NCBI GenBank assembly: GCA_035772785.1
Contig: JAOCPU010000013.1
Coordinates: 439,001 to 503,000, forward strand
Length of the DNA: 64,000 bases
Source of the DNA: Phlebiopsis flavidoalba
Lineage: Eukaryota; Basidiomycota; Agaricomycetes; Polyporales; Phanerochaetaceae
Direction: 5' to 3'
Within the stretch, counting starts at the first letter, position 1. The number at the start of each line of letters is the position of its first letter. The translations under genes and the position numbers were made by a program. The notes under the pieces are model-generated. The model did no database searches, was not told the DNA's origin, and saw nothing but the letters and a program-made list of their open reading frames with translations. This document shows positions 48,751 to 58,850 of the stretch, in pieces.

Positions 48751-51700
48751 ATGACAGACGAAGTCAGCAGAACAGCCCAGCCCGCCTTGCCCAAGAAGGA
48801 AGAGAAGGGAGGAGAGAAAAAGCAGGTCCCAGGTGGAGGTCCGGGAGCCGGTAACAAAGCTCCTCGCAGAAACATTTCCCGCTCTGGGTCTGCCAACGTG
48901 TGGGCCCAACAACGGCGGTCCCCCGAGACCCTCCTCAGGCGCGAGCAACAGACGCAACCCGTCTAACACCTCCCCGGTACCGATTCTGGGCGCCGAGTCC
49001 AAGAAAGAGCGATAATGCTAGCGGGGAAAGAAGCCCGAGCAGAAACCGCAACAAAGCCTCAGGGCAATGGTAAACGCTCGGGGTGGAGGCAACCGCCGCC
49101 CCTCCCAGGGCGGCCGCCACAATAACAGCCAGAGTGTTTTCCAGACAGAACAGTGGCAAACAGGCCCCCAGCCCTCTCATATCAATGCTCTGCCCCCTCC
49201 TGCAGAGCCGGCGGCTCAGCAGCGACGCGCTCCAGTCGCTTGCAGCGCGTCATCGCCGACCTCAAGACGTCCTCCCCTCCGTCCAGACCGCTACCATAGA
49301 ATAACCCCCTTGGCGGCAACGCACCGGGACCAATGCCCCCACTGGATAGCCAGAGCATATATCCAATTTGCCTCCTAATGCCTACAGTCTTCCAGCCTGG
49401 CGCTGCCGCTTTCCCCGGCCTTGCAGGCAATGAGCCTCCCAGGCACCGCAAGGCCGCCATCCCTTGGCGCTGGCTCTCTCGCCGAAAATAACTTCAGGTC
49501 AACTCGTTCTCCCCCAACCTTGGGTCCATGATGGAGGGACGTTATCGAAGAAGGCCCTGGCGGCGCACCCTTCGAGGAGGGCGAGATCCAGGAGGCGCAC
49601 ATGCAGCCCGGAGCCCACCAGCGCCCGCTCCCTGTCTCAGAGCTTTACCGCCCCGAGGTTTGCTGCGCTTGCCGCCCAGCAGGAGCAGTCCGATGCGTTG
49701 GGCCCACGGGCCGTCCGCAACTTGCCGCCGAACTTTATGTTCGGAGCTAGGAGACGTCCAAGCCCGCCGCTTATGACCCATGGGGACCGCCCATCAAAAC
49801 GAACGAAGAGGACGTCGGGTTCACGTTCCCGCAACAACACAACCACCAGAACTTCAACCATCACGATCCCCCGGTTGCAGAATACACACAGGAGGACCGA
49901 GAGCTGGAGGGAAGGGGGGGAGAAATTTCTGGCATCAGCCGGCCGAGCATGGTTTATGTGACGTTCCTGGTCGATGTATGCGCCTTCATCTGACCTGCTC
50001 TTCTTTCAGATTGCCATTCAGAACCAGATCGAAGCCTTGCAACAGCAACAGCAGGCACTCTCATCAGCAGCAGCTTGCACAGACTCAGTCGTCTCTCCTT
50101 CGGGACGCCCTGGCCTTGCCCCGCCCCGCGGGTGGGCGCTCACCGTCGAGTACACAGTACTCTGCCAAGTAGGAATGGGCATCAGCGCGGCGTTCGCCGG
50201 TCCTATGGGACAATTCGGCCACGCCTGTTGGTCTTGGCATGGGTTTTGGACAACCAGCCTCAGGGCATCCCCCGCGGCCATGGCAGGCGTCACAGCGTGA
50301 ACGTCCTCACAACAAGTCTAGCGGACAGCCCGGTCTTGGATCCATGTTCCAGAACAACTCTGAGGGATTCGACGACGGCTTTGCTCCGCCTGCTGGTCTG
50401 GGTGCCCTCTCAGCACGCTCGGTCTGATTCGACCTGGCGCAATCAACGGTGGTGTGGGCGGTGTCCAACAGGGCGCCGGATACGCCGCTGACCTCGCCCA
50501 GCGCAGGCACAACTTCCAGAGTCTCCAGCAGTTCCGCGCCGCGGCCGGCGGCCACCACCACAAGATGCCTTCCTTTCAGCTTCCCAAAAAAGAAAAAAAA
50601 AAACATGCTACCAAACATGATGGCGGCGCGAACATGATGGGTCTCGGCCTCGGTGGCATGAACATCCTTCAGCACAGCAGCACCAGCAGTTCCAGTCTCA
50701 GTTGCAAGAGGCAGCAATCTACCCAAGCCCAGCGCAAGTCGCTCTTTCCACCCCCTATCTCCCTCAGGCGTCCCTGCCCCCACTTCTTGCTGCTGGGAAG
50801 CTTGTCGTCGGTATCGCATCCTGCGCGTCAACAAACGCAAACCGCTCGGACGGCATACGTTGGCAACCGCAGTTTTTGGACGCCGACATATCTACATCTG
50901 TGGCTCCAAAGACCGTAATCGTGCACTCGAGGGCGACATTGTTGCCGCTAGAGCTCCTGGACGTTGATGAAGTCTGGGGTACGAAGAAGGAGAAGGAGGA
51001 GAAGAAGAGGAAGAAAGAGGAGAACTCTGCCTACGATCTCAAGGGCAACACCGTTCGCAAGAACGACAAGAAGAAGGGGATGACGTCGAGGTCGAAGGTC
51101 AAGGTTTGATGTTGTTCGAAGATGAAGAGTATGTCTGCCATCATGCATCGAAATGGGCGTTTGAACTGACAGCGACGTTCTAGGGTTACCGACGAAGTGA
51201 AGCCACAGTTTTGCAGGCCACGTTGTCGCCGTTGTAGAGCGCATGCCCGGCCAGTTGTCTCCGGAACTCTGGGTCTCCTGCGCCCCTCGTCCGCGGCGAC
51301 CCAAGGAGAAGCAGGAAGCTGAGCGCCGCGAACGCGAGGGCGACAAGGGCGATGAACCTCGTCGTCCTATCGAGCGTCCCAAGATCGTCTGGTTCAAGCC
51401 GACGGATAAGCGTGTGCCTCGCATCGCCATTCCCACCGAGCAAGCTCCTCCCGATTTCGTCCAGAACTCCGAGGCTTATGCCAACAAACTTTTCGTCGCT
51501 TGCATCAAACGTCATGTAAGGTCCCGTCTATTCCATTGACACTGACCACCCCTAATACAACGTGCTTCTAGCCCATCAGCTCACTCCACCCCTTCGGTAC
51601 TCTGGTCGAAGAACTCGGCCTATCGGAGATATTGAAGTCGAGACCAGTGCTCTTCTCAAAGATTGTAACTTCCCCACTGAAGACTTCACCGACAACGTCC

Positions 51701-53857
51701 TCAAGTGCTTGCCTCCTATTCCTTGGACGTATGTGACCATCTTCCTTGCGCATGTACCTCGACTAATCAATGTCTGCACAGCATCCCCGAGCACGAGTTC
51801 GAAGTGCGCAAGGATCTCCGTGGCGAGCGTGTCTTTACCATCGATCCCGACACCGCCAAGGATCTCGACGATGCTCTGTCTATCAAGCTCAACGAGGACG
51901 GCACATACGACGTTGGAGTTCATATTGCCGATGTCTCGTACTTCGTCAAGCCCAACACTGCTCTTGATCGTGATGCTCGCAAGCGTGCTACTAGCGTCTA
52001 CCTCGTTCAGCGTGCTGTGCCGATGCTGCCTCCTGCGTTGAGCGAGCAGCTTTGCAGTCTTCTTCCTGGACAAGAGCGTCTTGCTTTCTCCGTTGTCTTC
52101 ACGATAACCAAGGAGGCTAAGATCGTCAAGAAGTGGTTCGGCAAGACTATCATCAAGTGAGTAATACTCATTTCAGTGCTACAAAAGTCCTAATTGCGCC
52201 CAGGTCTGCCACTAAGCTCAGCTACGGTAAACGCTCAGGACGTCATTGACGGCAAGCCTCTGGGTGGGTCGCTGTTGCCCCCGAGCACAACGCTCCAGAC
52301 ATCGCCCATGACATCAAGATCCTCAATGACTTGGCTAAAACAGCTCCGCGAGCGCCGCTTCCAGAATGGTGCAATCAGTGGCGAGGGTAACAAACTCAAC
52401 TTTACCCTCGACGAGAGTGGCCTGCCTACGGACTGTGGCTCGGATGAGCGCTCCGAAGCCAACAAGCTCGTCGAAGAGGTAGGACCGCTATTTTAGGCAG
52501 CGAAAACCGCATATACTCATGTTGGTGCAGTTCATGTTGGCCAGCAATGTTGCTGTTGCCCAGCAGGTCGCCGATTACACTTCCCCGAACAGGCACTCCT
52601 TCGTCGTCACGATACACCCGTTGAGCGTCGACTCGTAAGCTAATATGGTGGATGCGCCCGAAGTAACGGTCTGACCTATCATCCTACAGAATACGTTTGT
52701 CGAGCGTGCTGAACGCTTGGGATATACCATGGATATTTCGTCCTCCGGTGCCCTCATGCGCTCGATCAACGCCATCAGCGACCCCAGCGCTCGTCGCATC
52801 ATCCAGATCCTCCTGCAGAAGTCTACGCAGCGTGCGAAGTACTTCTGTGCGGGCATGCTCGACATCGCCAAGTACGGTCACTACGCTCTTAGCGTCCCTG
52901 TTTACACGCACTTCACCTCCCCCATCCGCCGTTACTCCGATGTCCTTGTTCACCGCCAACTCGACTCGATTTTGCAGGTCGGATCTTCAGGCGACTCGCC
53001 CAAGTTCACTATGGAGCGTGATGCCGTGGCCAAGATTGCTCAGCAGTGCAACATGTGAGTACCCAACCACTTCCTCTACAAACCATGATACTAACGTGTA
53101 CAACAGCAAGCAAGACTCCGCTCATCTGGCTCAGGAGCAGTCTACCCATCTGTTCCTCTGCCTCCTCATTCATGATTTTGACCCAACGCTATGGTCCCGT
53201 CATTCGCCAAGCTAAGGTTGTGAGCGTTCTCGATGCCGCCTTTGACGTGTACGTCCCCGAGTTCGGTATCGAGAAGCGTGTGTCCATGTCGATCAAATGC
53301 CTATCGATGTGAGTTGCGATTTGATTCCAAACAACGCGTCCAAATGCTGACGGTGGTGCCGTAGAACCATGTTCACGATGAGCACAAGCACACTCTCCAG
53401 ATCTACTGGTCTGAGCGTGATGTCATCACTTGGCTTGCGGAGAACAGTGACGACGAGCATCTCAAGAAGGTCAAGCAGAACGCCGAGCAGCATGCGGTCA
53501 AGATGGAGGTTGCGTCCCGCTCCGTAAACGACGAGCAGGCGCTCTTCGACGAGGATGACCAGGATGAGATTGTGTTTGAACGTCCGGGCGAGGTCGACAC
53601 CATCGAGACTTCCAAGCAGAGGCTGCTGTCGAAGGCCAAGGTTCAGCCCGTTTTCGAAGGTCTCAAGATCACTCCTGCTGGCCATAAGATACAGGAGATC
53701 CGTGAGATGCAGAGTGTGCCTGTGAGTGGAGCAACGACACGGTGATAATATCGCTCTGACAGCATCATTTCAGGTCATTGTTACTGCAGATCTCACCAAG
53801 AGCCCCCCGGTCATCAAAGTCTATAGCGTCAACCCATATGCTACGGAACGGAAGTAA
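48751..53857 (+). CDS. SSD1: Ssd1/Dis3L2-family RNA-binding protein with RNB domain
   Basis: Ssd1 binds mRNAs for cell-wall and cytokinesis proteins. The start at 48751 gives MTDEVSRTAQPALPKKEEKG and a long disordered Gln/Gly/Pro-rich N-terminus. It includes GHGRRHSVNV (about 50276-50305), an HxRRxS site of the type phosphorylated by the NDR kinase Cbk1. Cold-shock domains include GKLVVGILRVNKRNRSDGYV-like sequence (about 50795-50860) and ALEGDIVAVELLDVDEVW (about 50925-50980). The RNB domain starts at VRKDLRGERVFTIDPDTAKD and continues LDDALSIKLNEDG (about 51803-51905). YTHFTSPIRRYSDVLVHRQL is at 52903-52965 and the C-terminal S1-like part follows; TAA is at 53855-53857. The 3' half is cleaner than the 5' half, which changes frame often. 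Confidence 0.93.
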
Positions 53858-54683
53858 AGCCTGTTACGAAATTGCCGCTCGTCGACTGGAACATATCACA
53901 ATAGGAATGGATAATGGAAGGATGAAATTGCACGGTCTCGGGCTCCCCTCCTGATTTTCTTAAACCACATACTTTACCAAATTGCTTTCGTGCACCTCTG
54001 GGTTTTGTTTCTGCCTTGTGTTGCTTCTTTTGCCGTTCGCTCAGGTCCTGAACCTGCTACGATTAGGATGAATTATGATGTCTTACGAACCTACTCATGT
54101 GTTCACGTACGTGTAATTCTAATCACAGTTCGTATGGACATGACGTGGGATGGGAATGGACTCGACACTAGCAAGTACGCTGGCAGCGTGGATGATTAAT
54201 GTGGTTCATAATCGCTTGCTCCGCCAGCAGAGACCACATAGGCAGATTTCTACGCATGAGTGCATTGTGTAACTATGGGCGTTGGTGGTGCCATCAGCCC
54301 AACGTACTTCAGTCTTCGAAGTTCGAACCACGGCCCGATTCGATACGTGCGTCTAATTATCCGGACGTATTTGAAAGGGCGCCTTGTTCTTTTTTTTTTT
54401 TTTTTTTTTCCTTCTGAAGATTATACTGCGCGCCGCAGGGGCGCATGAGCAGTGTAGGACGTGGGTGGATGGGGAGGGTGGGTATTAGAGACAGGTGACC
54501 TAATCTGTAAGAACTGGGAGTGAGTCCGAGGCCCAAGTCGCTCCCGACTGTTACGATTTCATTTCCTCTTTTGGTCGTTCTCGTCCTTCTTTCCTCATTT
54601 GGGTTAGCCTGCATTCCACTTCTTTTCGCCTTGTTCACTGCTCCGCCAAGACCCCACTAGATGTTTAGACATCCGACTTGGCA
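53858..54683. other. Intergenic with 20-base T run
   Basis: The 3' flank of Ssd1. A pure T run of 20 bases is at 54390-54409. No coding segment was recognised. Transposon-derived DNA begins to its right. Confidence 0.5.
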
Positions 54684-54943
54684 TGATACTGCGGTAGTAT
54701 ACCCTATGCCCAGGGCATAGGGCTCGGACACGGATACGGTATATAAGGCCTTCGAGGCCATGGATGTACATTAGCTTTTGCTCCTTTCAGTTCCCCCGCT
54801 TGGGCAGCAGCAGCCCGCAATCTATCTCGTACTCGCACAACGGACCGTGTGGAGTGACGCTGGCAGCCCGAGCCTAACATTAGCAAAAGCTCTTCATCAC
54901 ACTCGACATCACTCTTGATACTCGACTAGTTATAACACTCTCA
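54684..54943 (+). mobile_element. Probable LTR fragment
   Basis: The segment begins TGATACTGCGG. It carries a perfect 9+1+9 palindrome CCTATGCCC-A-GGGCATAGG (54703-54721) and a TATATAA box at 54740-54746, features of the U3 region of fungal LTR retrotransposons. A possible CA end is at about 54943. A second copy and a target-site duplication were not found, so the bounds are tentative. A gag-like frame starts just downstream. Confidence 0.5.
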
Positions 54944-54995
54944 AACCCGAGGATCAAACGGATCTGATCCAAGGGCTCACCCGAAACCGGCCAAA

Positions 54996-55574
54996 GTGGC
55001 AACAACAGCAGATAATCTTCCGTGTCAAGGGAAGAATCACTGGTTCAACGTAGCAGAAAAGCATTACTTTTGGATTACAGACGAGACCGACGACGCAGAC
55101 GCATACCCGTGTTTGTATCAGCCCTGTCCCCACAGGCTCACAAACAGCACCCAACGTCAGGGAGGGAGCGCACGAATTGACAGACCCACCGAACAAGACC
55201 CCCAAGGAGTATTTTGGAGACAAGTAGACGAGAAGAAGTGGAAGCTACACCCCAGCACCCCAGAAGGCCTCTTTGATCGAACAAAGAGTGTCACCCCAAT
55301 TCCCACCAGACCAAACACTCCAGCAAGAATCCCAGCAGTAGGAAGAAGCACACCAAGGCAATCACGAGTCAATACCCCTGTGATATCATGAGCAGCAACA
55401 CCTGCCCCCATCTCGAGACAAAGTTCTGGACGGTTTGCTGCCCCTGAAAGCGATAGCAGCGAGGAAGCAAGACCAGAACCAGCAAAAGAACAACCAGAGC
55501 CTGTCGAAGAAACAATCGACGAACCAATCGAAGTGTCGCAGCGTGCGCAGACGCCCACCAATTTTTCGTCTTAG
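54996..55574 (+). pseudogene. Gag-like open frame of a retroelement, one stop inside
   Basis: MATTADNLPCQGKNHWFNVA continues to a stop at about 55389-55391. The same frame then continues through an acidic Pro/Glu-rich stretch (ARPEPAKEQPEPVEETIDEP) to TAG at 55572-55574. The position behind an LTR-like segment and the basic/Pro-rich composition suggest a Gag N-terminal part, but no zinc knuckle or capsid motif was seen. No protease, reverse transcriptase or integrase follows. Confidence 0.35.
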
Positions 55575-56034
55575 TGTAACGCCCTGAACGACCCGGAGCG
55601 GCCCCTTCGGTCCAAAGGCACAGCACTTAGTCACAATAGATGACTCCTCGGAGTCCAGCCCCGCTTAGTCGTACACACTGACATGCTTACTCAGTCGCTG
55701 ACTCAGGCATGACTCAGACCTTCCGTCACTTTCTATCTGTTTCCATGGACTTAGTAATCGCTCCGGTGAACAAGTATATAAGCGTAGTCTACCGCTGCCT
55801 AAGTCCTCATCTCGACCTCTTGGTCATTGGACTTAGGTAAGCCTCCAATGCCTGTACATACATACATGAATATTGACTTGGTCATTGGACTTAGCTCGAC
55901 CCGCGTGCCGCTAACTCCCGACTGAGACCTGTTGCGCACGGCCCTCGCTGCCTGCCGACATCGAGTTCGTTTAGTTTTTACTCTCCTTCACTGTACTCTG
56001 CCCGTGTACGCGTCGAGCCATTGCCTCCGCGACA
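55575..56034 (+). mobile_element. Probable solo LTR (gypsy-like, TGTAAC...ACA)
   Basis: It starts TGTAACGCCC immediately after the stop codon of the preceding frame and probably ends at GCGACA (56029-56034). A TATATAAG box lies at 55775-55782. A 17-base direct repeat TTGGTCATTGGACTTAG occurs at 55820-55836 and 55878-55894. The TG...CA ends and TATA position are LTR-like. Five-base flanks CTTAG and CTAGG are similar but not identical, so a target duplication is not proven. Confidence 0.5.
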
Positions 56035-56400
56035 CTAGGTCGAGATCTCCCAAACACCCCGCCGCCTGCTCATTAGCACGCAGGCCCCGTCGTACATAGA
56101 GCTAGCACACAACGCCTGAGGAGCCTTTGGCGATCTACGCGCGCAGTCACCCAGTCAGTAACGCCTAGGCACAACCCTGGGAGGCTAGCTTCATCTAGCC
56201 GGCCGTACCTTGAACTCCCTAACCCGGAGCTTCTTGATCGGTTGTGAACATCTGGACCGGTCTCTGATCGGTGGAGGCTGTGAGAAGCGGGTGACCCCAC
56301 TCAGCGTTGTAAGTCATTGGGCCCGTGTCCCTTTAACGACGAGACAAGCAACAGGGCGAGGAGCCTGAGCTAGACAGTCTTGTGCGCAGGCGTGCATGTA
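56035..56400. other. Transposon-flanking DNA, unassigned
   Basis: About 370 bases between the LTR-like segment and the inverted-repeat element. Plus-strand frames read like fragments of a Gag-type protein (SSRPYLELPNPE) but none is convincing. It does not continue the Plavaka gene found on the other side of the element. Confidence 0.35.
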
Positions 56401-58848
56401 GAAGTTTTACAAAAGACCCTGACATCTGTAACTCGCTGTATTGTAAAACAGATGGGCCATCCTAGGAGCATTTTAAAAATGGGGTCCCATTTTTCAGTGT
56501 GTTGCGTAATGTAGCCCCATCAAAACAAAACATATTTCAGTTAAGCACTTTAGCCATATGTTTTGATGGGAAGGAGCTATGTGGCAAAATAGAGTTTTCT
56601 AACACAAGCAACCCTATGGAATTTGCGAAAAAAAGCGCTCAAAAAGCGCCAGGAACCGGTTCCCATCAAAAGCTTTGTGGCACTGATGGTGCCTGCTTCC
56701 AGATAAGATTCTGCTTCCATCAAATTAGATTAGATATTGATGGGCTAGCTCCTGGCATTATATTCCGCTTTTTCTGCCCATTTCTGCTGCTATTCCTGCC
56801 CTCCCCTTTCGTTCCCCTCCATTCTTTCGTGTAGGTTACATAGATATACATCTGTAGAGCTCAGATCTTGAGTTTTGAGAGGTTCCATGATGTGCAGGGC
56901 TCACAGTAAAATAAATACTATTATAATTAATAAAAAAGCGGTCAAATGACACATTGGGGGGTATACCCTGGGGGAATGGGGGCCTGGAAATGGGCGGTGT
57001 GCCTGCCATTGTATAGGCATACATTGGGGCAATACAAAAATGAAGTTTGGAAGCTATCCAAGCACATGGGAACAATAGGGATATATATTATTCTGGGGAA
57101 AAGCGGAAAAATAATATTTGGGCAGCTTCCCTTGGGGGTATTACTGGTCTGGGGGTCGTTGTAACTATCTAGGATATTCATATAGCATTGGGGATAGTGT
57201 ATATACAACGCTGGAACACCAGGGGACCAATACAGCACATGCTACATCCTGATATATACTCCAAAATGATGGGGTACCCAGCATAAAAGCGAAAATGCGG
57301 ATTTACCCCTGGGCTCTACAGCGGTGGGATACCTTCTGGCCGTTGTCTATATACTATATACATGTAGGAACATGTGTAGAATTAGTTGTGGAGCTTTGGA
57401 ACAACTTCCCCAGGTGCTGCAGCCCTTAAACCCAAAAAAAGCGTCATTTAGGGTTTAAAAAAGCGAAAACATGTGCACCTATTCACACACAGAGCAAAGT
57501 ATAATTCTATTCCAGCTGTAGAACACATCCTACATAGTGCCTGCACATACTACAATTTAGTTTACATCAATCCCCCAAGTGGGTGGAAAGATGTGCTAGT
57601 GTTACAAGAGAATGGATGGGGTTAACATGAATCTCTGTACAATTACACAACTTCCTGTCTGTTTCTATGCTCTGACAGGCTGTACATGTCCCCTCCTTTC
57701 GCAAATTTGTATATAAGGGTTTTCAGGGGTGTAGAATACGATGGAGATATCAGCTAAGCTTCATTTGTACTGCAATACCATGATTTGGGCTTAACCCTAA
57801 AATCCGAAAATAAGCGCCAGGATAATTGACCAAGATCTGGGGAATCGCACTAGCTACAGCCATCCCATTGTTTTCCACAATTTATGAGCATGTACTAGGT
57901 ACCTATAGGGTACTTTCTATCCGCTCAGAATAGCAGAATATTGATCTGGAGGGTATAGGGGGAGTAGCCATCAATTCCGCAAAAATATGTTCTCAAACAT
58001 TCATATCATGTTAAAACCTTTGATCTACATAATGAAATACTTCTAAATAGTGTATCTACATGAGGGAAATGCTCAGAACAATCCCTAATCAATAGGAAGC
58101 AATGCCCAGACCCCCAGATTTCGAAAAATACCCGGAAATTCGAAACAATTCCCAGGATAATGGGAATGTGTCAGATGATGTTCCTATGTTATGGGCATAC
58201 TCAGGGAACATATAGGAGCTTAAACGAGAAGCAGCAAGGCCAGGGGAATGCAGGGGAACCCAGGGTACCCTATTGAAAATCGCGAAAAAAAGCGAAATAA
58301 AATCGGATTATATTGGTAGCACCCCTGACAGGCCAAATATGGGAATTCTGTTCGGTGAGCATGTTCTAAACAGACATAGGTACTCAAACTACAATACAGC
58401 GCCCTAAATAAGCAAGGGGGAAGCTGGGGAGCAACCCCAAATGCAGCCCAAAAGCGGAATTGATGGGAAGCGGATTGCCATCAATTCCCAGCCTAATTGG
58501 GCAAAGGGGCGCATTGTAGGTCCACCTACAGGGTCCAGCCGCCTTCTCGCGCCTTTTGGGCGCTTATTTTGCGCGCAAAAGGTCGTGTTAAGAAAAATTG
58601 ATGGCATCCTAGCTCATTCATTTCTCCACCAAATTTTGTCATGCTGATATGTTTAGGAAGCCAGAAAGCAGGGCTTCAAAAAGAAAATTACCATTTTTGG
58701 AAGTTGTCAGCCTTTTTTGTAAAACACCCCCCATTTTAAAAAGGATGTCAGCCTGAGCCTGCGACCCCCTTTTTAAAAGGCTCCTAGGATGGCCCATCTA
58801 TTTTACAATACAGCCAGTTACAGATCTGTGGGTGTTTTGTAAAAGGAC
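56401..58848. mobile_element. 2.45-kb non-autonomous TIR element flanked by TA
   Basis: The 86-base terminal inverted repeats at 56401-56486 and 58763-58848 match at about 75 positions by eye, including an uninterrupted AGATGGGCCATCCTAGGAGC. TA dinucleotides directly flank both ends (56399-56400 and 58849-58850), as in Tc1/mariner-Fot1-type insertions. The interior is AT-rich, holds no transposase and repeats the motif AAAAGCG on either strand at least ten times (for example about 56629, 56933, 57101, 57287, 57434, 57458, 58282, 58450). GATGGGAA/TTCCCATC also recurs. Confidence 0.8.
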
Positions 58849-58850
58849 TA

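Noticed and set aside
1..53857. Interpreting every frameshifted gene as a pseudogene
   Set aside because: Housekeeping genes are equally affected and motifs remain well conserved, so sequence error is more likely.
54390..54409. T run as an RNA polymerase III terminator or poly(A) tail of a retroelement
   Set aside because: No tRNA-like or 5S-like gene precedes it, and no LINE or SINE body was recognised on either side; a plain homopolymer is enough.
54684..56400. Complete LTR retrotransposon
   Set aside because: No protease, reverse transcriptase, RNase H or integrase segment was found, and the two LTR-like pieces are unlike each other.
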